DNA from: Phoronis australis
Taxonomy: Eukaryota; Phoronida; Phoronidae
Reading direction: 5' to 3'
Assembly (NCBI GenBank): GCA_002633005.1
Contig: NMRA01000028.1
Coordinates: 669,726-733,725, forward strand
DNA: 64,000 nt
Shown here: positions 22,298 through 34,000 of the stretch, in pieces
Layout of the letters: each line of letters opens with the position of its first letter
Position numbering within the stretch: position 1 is the stretch's first letter
Notes under the pieces: generated by a model
The model's input: only the letters and a program-made list of their open reading frames with translations
Databases searched by the model: none
Told to the model about the DNA's origin: nothing
Position numbers and translations under genes: made by a program

Positions 22298-25200
22298 ATG
22301 CCTCTGTGTGCTCGGTTACAGAATTCCAAGTTTTTGGTCGCCGTGATCATATTCTTCGCATGGATATTTGACAAAATGATCTTGACTTCACTAGGTAGTG
22401 TATTTTCTATTTTACGTATCTCTAACTAACAGGTAGTAATTATAATAACTTCTTCGGATTGAGCTAAGCTTTCAAGTTGAAATTAACCTCGTGTGATGGA
22501 CAGGCTTTCGTTCAAGGGCTGAAATAGATTCGACAAGCTAAGAGATCACAATTAACTGAATACTTTATTGCTGTCGATACGAAACTATATGAACAACGGC
22601 TAATTTTGTACGTCGCTGTCTCTCAACGAATTTACAGATTTTGGCGCTGGGTGTCCAGTCATGCGCGCACCCGGGGGGGGGCTCTGGGGGCTCGAATGAG
22701 CCCCCCTCCAATTGGCGAAGTGGGCAAAAAAGTCCGCCCCGAGAGACAAAAAGTCCGAGAAAATGGGACAAAAGTCCACTAAATAAGCGCAAAGTCGCAA
22801 TTCATAGAGATGCTCCCGTTTTTTTTTTCGTTTTTTTTTAGTCCGCCCGCTCTTTTGTTAGCAAATGGTCCACAACGTCGGGAATTCGAGCCCCCCCCCC
22901 ATATCGAAGGCTGGGTGCGCGCATGTCCAGTTGAAACGTTTTGATCTCCCTCAGTTTTGAGATAAATTTTCCACAGTCTTCGCTTATGTGCATGGCCATG
23001 AAAAACGCAATCCTGCGTTTATGGTGTGCCACTGATGACAATACTCGGTGGAAGCAAGTTCAAGATTAAAGTTTAACTATAATTCGTATACTTTCAGCTC
23101 CTTTCCTACCAGCCTTACTGAGTGATCTGGAAGGCAGTAATTCTTCTGTACAAAATCATCTGTCTTCCATTGGGTTTGCTCTGAATGGGACTAACGTCAC
23201 GGCGGGACCTACCACCTTCCAACATCAAGCTCAGCACGTGGGCATCATCTTGGCCTCTCAACCGGCCACAGAGGTAGTGTTCGCCATCGTCTGCGCCTCA
23301 CTGGTACATAGATTTGGTTACCGCGCTCCACTTATACTGGGATCAACCTTGAACTTGGCAGGAACTCTGAGTGAGTGGCAACTGTTCAATTTGGAAATGA
23401 ATGAGGAACACTTTGGTTCTCCTTGTCTATCGAGTCAGTGACAAAAATGCAACTAACTGTTTATAAGAATCGCCCTTTCATCCTCATGTTGCATTGACTT
23501 CCAACACAGATACTAGTTCCCTCAATGCTCTTGATACGCGTGGGTGTGAAAGTGAAGGTAGATCACTTGTCAGAAAAAAACATCAGGGCACCATTTTGTC
23601 TAGGGTCGTAAGTCTGATTTTAGCTAAGACAGTCGTCAGTGTCTTAAGTTTATATTGGCGAAAAATTCATTGACGTGGTTTATGAAGGTAGCGCTCAACT
23701 CGAATGTAAATTTAGGCCACGTTTACACCTGTAGCAATTGAAGCCTGCACAAACGCTTACCACAGTGTGAGCTGATAGCAGACTTCAAGTTGGACGACCT
23801 TAGTTAAAACGGATGTCTGGGGTGTATCAATTATTTTCGTTTATAACTAAACTGCTCAGAAAGAAAAGCCTTTTTAATTGGTCAATTAAATAATCATTAA
23901 TTAATGTGGCTAGGAACCCGCCATCCGTCACAAAAAAAAAACATATTTTTATCTCGACCACTTGCAGATACGAAATGTTTCCTCAAATTAATCAAAAAAG
24001 TGTGACAAGAGGTTCAGAAAGAACTGGCAGTTCGCTGTTGCTGAAGACCAAGCTAGACTAATTGACTCATTGTCACCATGTCACGGCGTGTCATTATATA
24101 GTTGTGATGTGCATGGCCTCAAGAAACAACAAACTGTCAGTTCTTGGTTCTCATGTCAGGAACAAGTTGAGACCAATTTCTTTGGGGTAAGTAGTCTATT
24201 TGTAAGTTTTTTTATGATCGACATATGTCCCGAATAATAGATAAATGATACTCGCGTAGCAAGCTCGTTACCAGAGATGAAAAGGAGACGGAGGTAGGCG
24301 ATATAAGGTCATTTATTATGGCTAGTACAGTTACAATATAATGAACACAGGTAAATAACGTATAATTGGTAATCTCTGGTAAGATGGGCAATAAAAAAGC
24401 GCCACAAGAGCTGTTGTAAGACAGCTCATGCCTTGTAAGTTTTTACAACGGAACGCGTTAATTGCCGCTTTTAGTGAACGAACTGGCGAAAATTAAATTT
24501 GATACCACTGGTAAGATTCCATATTATGCGTCCACATATTTATATGGACATATTATGCCCCGCCCTGTCCGGTGGTCCGTCTGGCGTTCGTACGACGTCC
24601 ACTGCTGTATCTCCAAAACCTTGGATTGATGTGGAATTTCGCAGACAAGATAATTTCGTGGATGGGACGGCATGAGCGAATTTTTGGACGCATCCGAATA
24701 TCGGTGTGCCCCCTACTTGCAATGTTAGATTTTTCCATTGCCTCTGTATATTCGCAGTTCCTTAACGAATTTTTAAGAATTAGGCTAATAGGTATCTATT
24801 AGTGAAATGACTTCATCTTCCCGTTTTCTGCACCAGTGGCTATATTTACTGTTTTCGAATCTTTTTTTGCGTCCACCCCTCTAGCAACCAAACCTGTCCA
24901 CTCTAAGGATGACGGTGAAAATTGGCGTATATTTTTACATTTCATGTCTCTATTAAATTCACTAAGTTTGTTTTATAATGCCGTCATCTCTGTCTGGGCG
25001 TCCGGCGTCTGCGGCTGTTTCTCCTAACCCCCTTGCAGGATCGTAATGAAATTTGGCAGATGTGTTTCTATGGGGTTGACGACAGAGGACGATAAGTTTC
25101 GGATGGACTCGAGTACCACTGTGCGTCCTAGTGGCAATTTTTTTTTTTCAGTTTGCCTCTCCATCTTCGGAGTTCCGTGGTGGATTTTCAGTCATGAAAT

Positions 25201-28200
25201 TTAGCAAATAAGTTTTTAATACAGAGGTAATGATGCCATTTTATTTTCGGACGAATTCGGCGGATTTTATTCCAGACGTGCTGTGCACCCACTAGAGACT
25301 ATTTAAAGTTTTCTAGCATTGCTCTATTCAGTGGAATGTTTGAAATATTAATCATCCCTTGTATCTGCAATGTATGCAATGTATACGGTGGGCGCATATC
25401 AACGCCCCGCGTTGCTCTTGTTTGTGTTATCCATCGCAACATGAAGACGTGTATAGTATAACGGTAATTAATTATGCGGTTTATCGTCTGTATTTCCAGT
25501 TTTGGCGTATTCCCCTTCATTTCTCGTCATCCTGTTGGGTCAGTTTGTGCGTTCTGCTGGTTCCAGCCTATCTATCACAACAGGTACGTCCAATGGCACC
25601 AAATGAGTTGGAGTAGGGTTATTATGGAAATTTGTTACAACAGATGCGCCAGCAATAAATAGTATTTAAACCTTGGCCGAGGATACCTTGTGTATAGTTT
25701 AAATTGTAAGGGAGGCAAGTTTTTCCTGAATATTGGTCAAAATTGCTCTAACATAATGAATTATGGTATCTGGAACAGGCCTTATAAAAGATCTTGAGCC
25801 TGGTCTCAACTAAGACGGTCGTAGGGACGTTCAATGCCAGGGCGACGTTGCGGAGAGCTACTATTAATATAAACGTGATCGAACTTCACATTCAAGTCGA
25901 AAGTATACCTTCATAAACTATGTTCTTGAATCGTTTGCCAATAAAGCCGAGGATACGACCGTCTTAACTACAACTGGACTTACGATCCTTGATAAAACGG
26001 GCTCCTGCATTGGTACTATTTTTAAGTATGGCCTGGGCCTAAGGGTTTCCAGTGCAAATTTCACATCTTTCTAAAGATGTTGTGAATTAGCAGTTTTCAC
26101 CACTGAATTATTTGAGGTGGACATGTTTCAGGTATGTCGCTTCTGGTTCAGCTCTACAGCGAAGACAACAAACGGATTGCCATCAGCTCGCTAATTCTGA
26201 TCGGTGAAACTCTGGGAACATTAAGTGAGTGTATTTAGAAACGGTTTTACGTCTTTATATGCTGACTGTCTCCAATAGACATGTGCTATTTGCACTTCTA
26301 TAGTAAATCTCGGTGAACGTTCGTCTTGACGTACATGTACGTAGCAGGTTGTCGTGTGGCTAGAATGTCAAGCTATATGGTTTGCCTTATGGGAAACAAC
26401 CACATGTAAAGTACCAGTGACCTGTCTATTCATTTTTTAATCCTGTTTTTACAATGTTACATTTACATCTGTGTATTACTTGGTTGCGAAAAATTTCCGT
26501 ATCCTTGTTACAGTTGGTAACGGGCTAAGCGCGACTGTATACCAGTTCCTGGGCCAAAAAGGTCTCTTCCTTGGTCTGTCCACTGTATGCCTAGGCGATT
26601 TAGGTAAGCAATGCATCTCTACTTTATCGGAAAACGCAAGTAAGAAAGCTTGTTTTTACAGTGTCGGTTGATGGTTATGGTTAAGCAATAACTAAATGTA
26701 ATTTCAAATTGACGGGATCTACGAGTGATTAACAATTAAGTCTCAAATGGTTTTGTTGTATTTCAGCACTGCGCTTTATTCCAACGTACAAGTGTAAGGC
26801 AATGCCAAGCGAATTAAATAACAATTCTTGTTGTAAAACGGTGAGTATAGGATTCCGTTAATTGTAGGTTCGTAATTCATGTATTGTACATGAAAGTATG
26901 AAATACTTTATGATCGGCATGTGTGCCAATATTTTTCATAGCCAAAGTTTTATTTTTACCAAATTGCTATATGGCATAATATGAGTACGACTGATTGAAA
27001 GATATAAGTAAAATATGACATTTGATGACTACATCATGTAAAACTTGTTTTCATTTGAGTTTTGACCGAAGTTCATACGTTGAGTGCCATCAAATATGAT
27101 AGCTAGATTGTTAGTGCACCGCCAGAAATTTTAATGCTAAACTTTTATAAATTCATTTTAATTTAAATATTGAGTTCAAATTATTTGGGACTAAGTTGTG
27201 ACAAAATGGATTTGCCTCTTTATTTGACTCAAATGAAGCGAAATGTGTGAAATCAATTATGTTCCAGGAAAAAAGAAACCAAGAACTGAACATATGGAAA
27301 TTTGTGAAGGACCCATATATCTTACTCTTAATTGGTTTGTACAATAATTTTCTTTAACATTCTATTACATGAGACAATAAGGCAAGCATTTTCTATAAGC
27401 AGTAAACGTCGAGTGTTGGAGCGTTTGGACTATTTCACTTTAAAATGTCATATCTGTCATTTGAATATTGACCACAATGGCAACAAATGTCTATTTTAAG
27501 TAAAATCATTTAATTTCCAGGCATAAACATCACGATACGCGTAGACGTGGGTTCTGACGGCGCTATTCTTCCCGCTTGGTTATTGGATAAATTTTCAGTT
27601 TCTTGTTGGAAAATAGGTACGACTTCCAATTCCTTTTTTTCAACAACATGACGCATATAGTCTTCTGAGGAACCATTTGCAATTATTTATTAATAACATA
27701 AAGACAAAATCAACGTAGAATTCAAGTTAGATGCAAATTGTAAGATCTTGGAAATGTGACCTCTAGATCCAAATAATTTGCATAAAGAACAACTTTCTTC
27801 ATATTTCGAGGAGGGTACCCAAAACTGCATGGTAACGTTGAGAGAATGTATACCATTGGTGACCACCGATGAGAAGTGACGTAGGTAGACTCCCATCCCC
27901 ATATGTTTCGCATCTCTACAGTCTTGCGAATGCCGTTGTTTGTTTCAGGAGTGTTGCTGGCAATACCCGCCATGTTTCAAATGTCGGAAAGAGTGATCCT
28001 GTCTGCGATTTCGCTGCGATGCCGGGTCAGATATTGGACATGTTGTCTCCTAGGCGCCATGTTAACAGCCACAGGTTTATTGATAGTAGGTATACCACGG
28101 TCGCGCAAATTAGGCATGTGCGATTAACTTGTTTCGCCAACAGAAAATGTTTGCCGACATGAGCGTATTTAGGCACAGGGGATTAAGTGCAACTTGACCA

Positions 28201-30264
28201 ATATCTAGATTTTGGCACATGTGTCTATGCAAAACGTTGCTCCAAACCGTATTGTTTAAAAGTACCTTAAAAGATACTAAACCCTGTTTTGATGATTTCA
28301 GCCAATCCTCGTGCTGTCACCTGCTAATGCATCATTGGCGTCAATATTGAAAGGTAAAACGAGGAATCAACTAAAAACTCATACCCTCTCTCTCACAAAT
28401 TGGACATTAGGGTCCTTGGTGGGTGGTCTTTTCCCACAGTTGCCCTGTAATTCGCTAAAAGCGCAGGTCACGCTTATCCGTTTCGCAGACTTTGAAAGGT
28501 TTGAGGGTTGTGGAGGGTTACTGAGCATTATTTTGGTTCAGAGAATTTGATGGTTAAGTCGATTTTAATATCTGTTTATAGGCTCAAATTGGGTTTAGTA
28601 TTCCTTTAAGTCTGCTTTCAGTCAAAACCCCAGCTTGATTTAGACTACCTACCGTTATGCAACTGGTACCAACGTGTTTTTACATTCGACTAAAGGTGAT
28701 TTCTAAAGTTGCAAAAACTCGCAATTCGTTAATTTCTAAGACCAGGCACAGGTTAAGTAATTTTGTCACTGCAGGTCATTTTGTACGCCAAGCGTAGACT
28801 ATTAAGGAACATGTTCAGGCCAGTTATGAATCGGTAAGTGGTCTATATCAAATGATACAATATACCAAAGACTCGTGTTTTGTAGTTGCTTTTACATTCC
28901 ATTTTATGCAACAAAATTGAAATGAAAAAACATTTTCTGAAGTAAACCACTATTGAATAATAAATGCAAAGCGGAAGTAAGTAGTTCCCGTGGACGCACC
29001 AGATAGGTAAGCTTGCACTTTCAGTATCCTTATTGTCGGGTCTTCTGGATTATCCTACTACCTCAGTCGTTGGTGCGAATCGGGTCCGCCCTGACCACTA
29101 GCACCGTTAGCCCCATGTTGGCATACATCGTCGACCTGCGGCACGGCTCCAGCGCCTCCAACTACACATCAGTTTACTCACTCTTCGTAGTCTCGTACAA
29201 CTTCGGAATGATGTCGGGTAAGCAACCATTGGATTAGGCCACTTCCACTGCCTCAGTTTAGATTTCGAAAAGTTTCAACTTTTACTGAAGTTTACAAACT
29301 GGGTTAAAATGCATCATTTTGGTATAAAAGGATATAATGGCTGCGTGGTTCAAACAACACCCAAGAATAGCAATTGTCTTAAGTTATTTAAACAAGATTT
29401 TCCTTTTGTTTTTAAAGGTCTTTATAGATACACGCTCTACTGAAATGGTCGCAGGCAGATCACGAGACAGTTGATATAAAATGTGACCTAGGCTCATGGC
29501 AGTCAGGAAAGCACAAAAAGTCAATCTTTTAACACTCAATTATATTGTTTTGCTTCCCAGATACTATGATTTGAAGTAGTAGAAATATTATTGAGGATCA
29601 CTGTTCTTATGAAAAAATGTCCCAGGGTTCGGCTTCTATACATTGCAGTTCTTTCAAGAGCACTGGTCGGTTCAATGGCGCTCTGACTATTTTCTTACAT
29701 ATTCCTGGAAAAATGGGTCCAAAATAAAGTGAGAATATTATGTTCAGAGAAACCTTAAAAGTAAAACAATATTCGTGTAAAATGAACGAGTTCTATTTTT
29801 CTTGCAGGTCAAATACTGGGAGGTAATATCTTACGCGCAGTTGGGTTTAAATGGTAGGTACACTAGGGTTGTTACACAATGTCTTAACTTACTAAGACAT
29901 TAACACAAAAGGTGGCGTTGAAGTCAGGTTTTGTTTGAGCTTTAATTTGGGTGAAAATGGCTGACAGTAGCCAGTGTTAGCAATGGATAATGGACAAATA
30001 ACATTTGAAGTGAGGTTAGCTTAGGCCCCTAATTTTTGTGGTATGAAGATACCCTGTAGTAAACTCTATCCATTTGTTTTAGTCTTCACCAACTGTAGTA
30101 GGCTCTATTGACCATTCTTTTATCCAGGTTCATGGGTTTACAAACTCTGTTGCAGGCTCTGTTGGTCATTCTCTATTGTATCCACGTTCATGGGCCTACT
30201 ATCTCTGTTCTACCTCAGAATGGACTACAGGAAAGGCTACATCAATCTTCCCAATGACAGCTAA
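22298..30264 (+). CDS. SLC18 (vesicular amine/acetylcholine transporter)-like MFS protein, 12 exons
   Basis: Exons: 22298-22394, 23098-23370, 25500-25583, 26132-26224, 26514-26603, 26767-26840, 27268-27334, 27521-27616, 27949-28085, 29025-29217, 29808-29853, 30156-30264. These total 1359 nt, giving 452 residues plus TAA. The fold is that of the VMAT/VAChT family: TM1 with IFDKMILTSLAPFLP; a luminal loop with N-glycosylation sites (NSS, NGT, NVT); TM2 VGIILASQPATE; GQFVRSAGSSLS (VMAT RSLQGIGSS); YQFLGQKGLFLGL (VMAT YEFVGKTAPFLVL); and SPMLAYIVDLRHG, which matches the VMAT MGYLVDLRH signature. The TM1 Asp is kept, but the positions corresponding to VMAT Lys138, Asp399 and Asp426 appear as Gln, Thr and Val. 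The substrate is therefore probably not a classical monoamine or acetylcholine. The donor at 28086 (GTAGGT) is chosen over 28090 (GTATAC) because only it keeps the frame into exon 10. The start ATG at 22298 is the first in frame in this exon. Confidence 0.87.
22660..22925. mobile_element. Short TIR element, 266 bp, in SLC18-like intron 1
   Basis: It begins CATGCGCGCACCC and ends GGGTGCGCGCATG, a perfect 13-bp inverted repeat, and is flanked by TCCAGT on both sides (22654-22659 and 22926-22931). Inside, G-rich and C-rich runs (CTCGAATGAGCCCCCC and TTCGAGCCCCCCCCC) extend the hairpin. The superfamily is uncertain; the duplication of 6 bp would suit a hAT6-like or other cut-and-paste group. Confidence 0.75.
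24527..25420. mobile_element. Modular interspersed repeat, second copy (SLC18-like intron 2)
   Basis: It is related to 8160-9414: ATGCGTCCACATATTTATATGG at the left; several modules with GAAATTTGGCAGATG/ATGAAATTTAGCAAATA and GTCCTAGTGGCAATTTT inside; and a right end GGGCGCATATCAACGCCCCG followed by GTTGCTCTTG, against GGCACATTTCAACGCTCCA and GTTGCTCTTG in the other copy. Non-coding; class unknown. Confidence 0.7.
30050..30215 (+). repeat. Tandem copies of the SLC18-like last-exon 5' end
   Basis: The true exon starts at 30156 after TTGCAG. Just upstream, 30102-30153 reads GGCTCTATTGACCATTCTTT then TATCCAGGTTCATGGGTTTA and CTCTGTT, a clear diverged copy of the exon beginning GGCTCTGTTGGTCATTCTCT. 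A weaker third copy (AAACTCTATCCATTTGTTTT) starts near 30060. The upstream copies are broken in frame and are not used in the model. Confidence 0.65.
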
Positions 30265-30701
30265 AGGGCACTTAACTTGCCTTTGTATGTTAATTTATTG
30301 CAGTGTCAGGTTACCTGAAAAACACTGATAACAGACTTATGAAGACTGCTCACAAGTCTGCGAACTCGGTTCTCCGATTCACAATAAACGACTTATGCAC
30401 CCAAAAAGTATGGCTGACAGACTTATATCCACTGGATGAGAGTCCGTGCTTTTCGGTGCGAGACCACGTTTTGTGAGTGGAGGCACGCGTTAGCGAGTTC
30501 GTGAGCTGTGTTGATGAATTATGGTCATAAGTGCCAACAGAAGAATCAAAAATATTAGCAAGATGACGAGGGTCTTATCCTCCATGATTTGTCTGGTTTT
30601 GGTGAAAAACCTTTCAATACGCAAAACTCAAGGGAGTTGTGTGACTGTTAACAATTTCAGTCATCTGTAATCAGATGTATTCTATGTATATTATTCAACC
30701 C

Positions 30702-30782
30702 AATAAATGAAATTTGTAAATTAGCTAATTTAATGGAAGAACTATAAAGCAATAAAAGTATACTTAAAAAAAATATTTTATT
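30702..30782. promoter_or_regulatory. Back-to-back poly(A) signals of the SLC18-like gene (+) and CLNS1A (-)
   Basis: AATAAA on the plus strand at 30702-30707 would end the transporter mRNA. AATAAA on the minus strand (30782-30777) would end CLNS1A. The two signals are only about 75 bp apart, so the convergent 3' ends nearly touch or overlap. A second plus-strand AATAAA lies near 30751. Confidence 0.65.
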
Positions 30783-31035
30783 CCAATCAACATTTTGAGA
30801 TGCAATGAACACAACAAGTTCATTGGTATTTCTTCTTTCCCAAACACAATGAATCAGATTGCTTCCGAGTGAACACCATAACCTATGATACCTCCCTCAT
30901 ACTTGTACACATTACAGCTCCAGTGAACTGCCATCAACGCAACACTTGTACATAAGTCAACATCCACAATTCTTGTTGGTATCTTCCCATAATTCAGCAC
31001 ACACCATCCATGATTCAGCAGTAACAATCCAGCAG

Positions 31036-34000
31036 TCAGTGGTCTACATCGTCTGCATCATCAAACTGTCCAGTTTCCATTGGTTCATCATTTCCATTCA
31101 CTGCAAGATGCAAACACGAATCATTACTGAAATTCACTGCTTATGTGACAGTACATAAAGCAATATTTCTTTTCGTCAATGAATTTCCTTCTTTTTCTCA
31201 AACCAAGTGTACCTTCCAATATTTAATCCCTTATCTATATTATTAACTGTTGCACAACATGGAGGAAAGTATTGGTACAACTTATTACAATTGGTACAAG
31301 TGAGCTTCATTCATACACTTATAGTGAACTTATATAACTTATTATGTTATCCTGACAGCTTTAAAACACTTGCCATCTCACATAAAGCTCAATCTTAGAG
31401 GCCAATAAGCTTGCTCTTGGAGCACAGACAATGGGCTCAATTGAATGTGCTCTTGGAGCACATTCAATAGACCCCATTGTCTTGGCCCAGGTCATCTATC
31501 CAAAGACGGTGGGCTAAGTGTACTAATTCCCAGCTATTTTTCCATTAAGTGCAAAAAATTAACTAAAGCTTCGCTACAAAATAGGAGGATTTGTCATATC
31601 TGGTTTACACTAAATGAAATATCATCTTAAAGGAGTGCATAAAATATGCTGACGCAGAACAACTATTATGCAGCTGTTCAAACTGATCAACAAGTCAAGT
31701 AGTACCCATTAACAAGCTCCTGAAAATTAAACCCAGCACTAATATCTTTCAGACTAGTTGGAAACAATTCTTTATTCACTATCACAGTTATTAAGGCAGT
31801 ATAAACAACAGTAGTACAAGTTATACACTGTAAAATAACAATGTGCTAATAGTGCCCAGATTTTGAGAACCAGTTTTCTGCACTGAATAACGGGCATCAA
31901 ACTGGTTCTCAAACAGTGGGCATACTATATACATCTATTGCCAACAACAGCACAAGAATATCATGTCACGACTGTTGAGCAATGTTGCCACAATTAAACT
32001 TGCACAAACCCACCTGCAGGTGCGTTCTGCAGACTCTAGAAATTTGCCAAAATCACATGTTAAATTACACTAATGAATGGTGAGCATTTCACTGAAATGC
32101 TTGGGAGCTTATTAGCGTAACCTCACAAAATGGTGGCGACTGAGAGGTGATAGGTTGGTGAGGTTGGAATGCTGAATTATGGGATAGAATACAGTTTCCA
32201 TTCCATGAACAAACATTTCTTGCCAAAAGAACATCATGAGTGTCTTGGGTCAATGGAACATAACCATGGTAGTTGCCTCCAGAGTACATAGATATGGTAG
32301 GTGCCCCAGGGTAAAACATCTCCCCACTCACCACTGTCTCCCGCTGCCCCAGCCCGGGGCTGTGTGGTACCATCATCAAAGATAGTCTCAAGGTGTTCAA
32401 GAGTAGCAACCCCCTGTGGAGTCAAAGCGTCACCCTCACCCTCGTCACCACAGTAGTCTGTAAAACAAAAGTACCTGTTGAGCACCAAGGAACAGAAACA
32501 GAATGCCATGTCCAGTTTGTTGGCCTGGAACTTATCATAATGGATGATTCGATGCTAAGTAGCTAGGGCTATCAATGAGCAAGTCCTTCTGATATCTGAA
32601 AAGATTTAGAATTTGTTCACCTGAATGGGTGTCGTGATGGGATAACAGTCTCATTAAGTGAATGCATTTATGAAGGCAGCACTATTGGTTCAGCACTGTC
32701 AATAACCCACATGCAGAAACATAGTGTGCATGTCAGGAGGTAGCTGAAGTGTTGCATGCTGGGATTGACCCGAGTAACCTGCCTTGCATTCAATAAGGAA
32801 AGCTCTTCAAATTGTTAGACATCGCTAATGAACAACTCATTTTCCATCTGTGAGAAACACTCGCCGAAAAGGAAAGCCCTTTCTGCGAGCGCGCCGTTAA
32901 ATATCACTATCTCATGAAGCGTTTTCCTTTATTGAACGCAAAGCAAGTGTCGGCACTGGTGTGCAAGAACTCGGTAGGCTTACAAACAAAAATAAATGAA
33001 AAAAATTTGACAGTAGTAGACATGGCAGGGGCTGTCATATACAAGGTGCTTGAAGCGTGCTCAAACGTTGGATGCATTGTAGAAATGCAAGCACATAGGG
33101 CGTCAAACTTGAACTTGTTGCAAGGTAAATACTTGTACACTACAATTTTTCGACCCCTTTTCACCTTTTTTGTACCTTCATATAAATTTTGTAGATATGC
33201 TGCTGAAGCTTTTAACATATTTTTGTAATACAATGCTAAGTGGTTACTTGGGTCTATCCCAAGGTGCGCCATGGCACCAAAGGGCGTGGCTTTCAAAATG
33301 TAGGAGGTGCATATCGCCTATTTGTAAATTTCAAGACCTCCATTGATACTGGTTGGCAAAATATATACACACAGAATCCTAAACGTTTCCTCAGTTTCAT
33401 AGGAAATTGACACCAAATTGTAACTAAAGTAAACTTTCTAAAAAATATTCCCGTAGAGCCAATTATAAATCAAAACATTTGTGTATTGACTTTTTGGATT
33501 CAAATTGTGCAACAGCTATTGCATCGACATACCTGAGCATATGGATGTCATACCTATGTGTATAAATTATTTGGATTGACTTTTGGTGTCTAAACTGATA
33601 TTTTCGACTGTATGCCACGTGGACGTGTATGTAAAAACAACAGATTTAGATTAATATGTTGGAAGTATGTACATACTTCTGTCTCCCATCACATCTCCAC
33701 GAACATGAAGAACACAGAGGGACTGCTTGCAAGTACATGACTTTCATCACCAACAAGAATTTGCAATCCTTCAACTTATTTAGTCTCCAATGTTTACTGA
33801 ACATCTCTCACTGCTAAGCTTTGCAAAACATACTATAAATCTAGCTCTAATGTACAGTGTGTGGGTCAAGATTACTAGATTGTCCTGATGATGATGATGA
33901 AGTTGAAAAATCTCGTTTTTTATTTATTACTGTAAATCTATTCGCATGTCATTGAGAAGTCATCATTCCTATTACTCTGACCAATGTCACTAAGAACCAA

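Noticed and set aside
28302-28353. Possible SLC18-like exon (PILVLSPANASLASILK)
   Set aside because: It can be joined in frame at its start, but then breaks the frame into exon 29025. Direct joining of 28085 to 29025 aligns without gaps to the VMAT region before VDLRH.
28775-28833. Well-bordered intronic stretch with CTGCAG and GTAAGT
   Set aside because: No incoming and outgoing phase fits the neighbouring exons; one frame stops at once.
32089-32331. Continuation of the frame past CLNS1A exon 5
   Set aside because: The GTGAGT donor at 32331 and in-frame joining to the conserved [10 protein letters not shown] exon explain the gene better.
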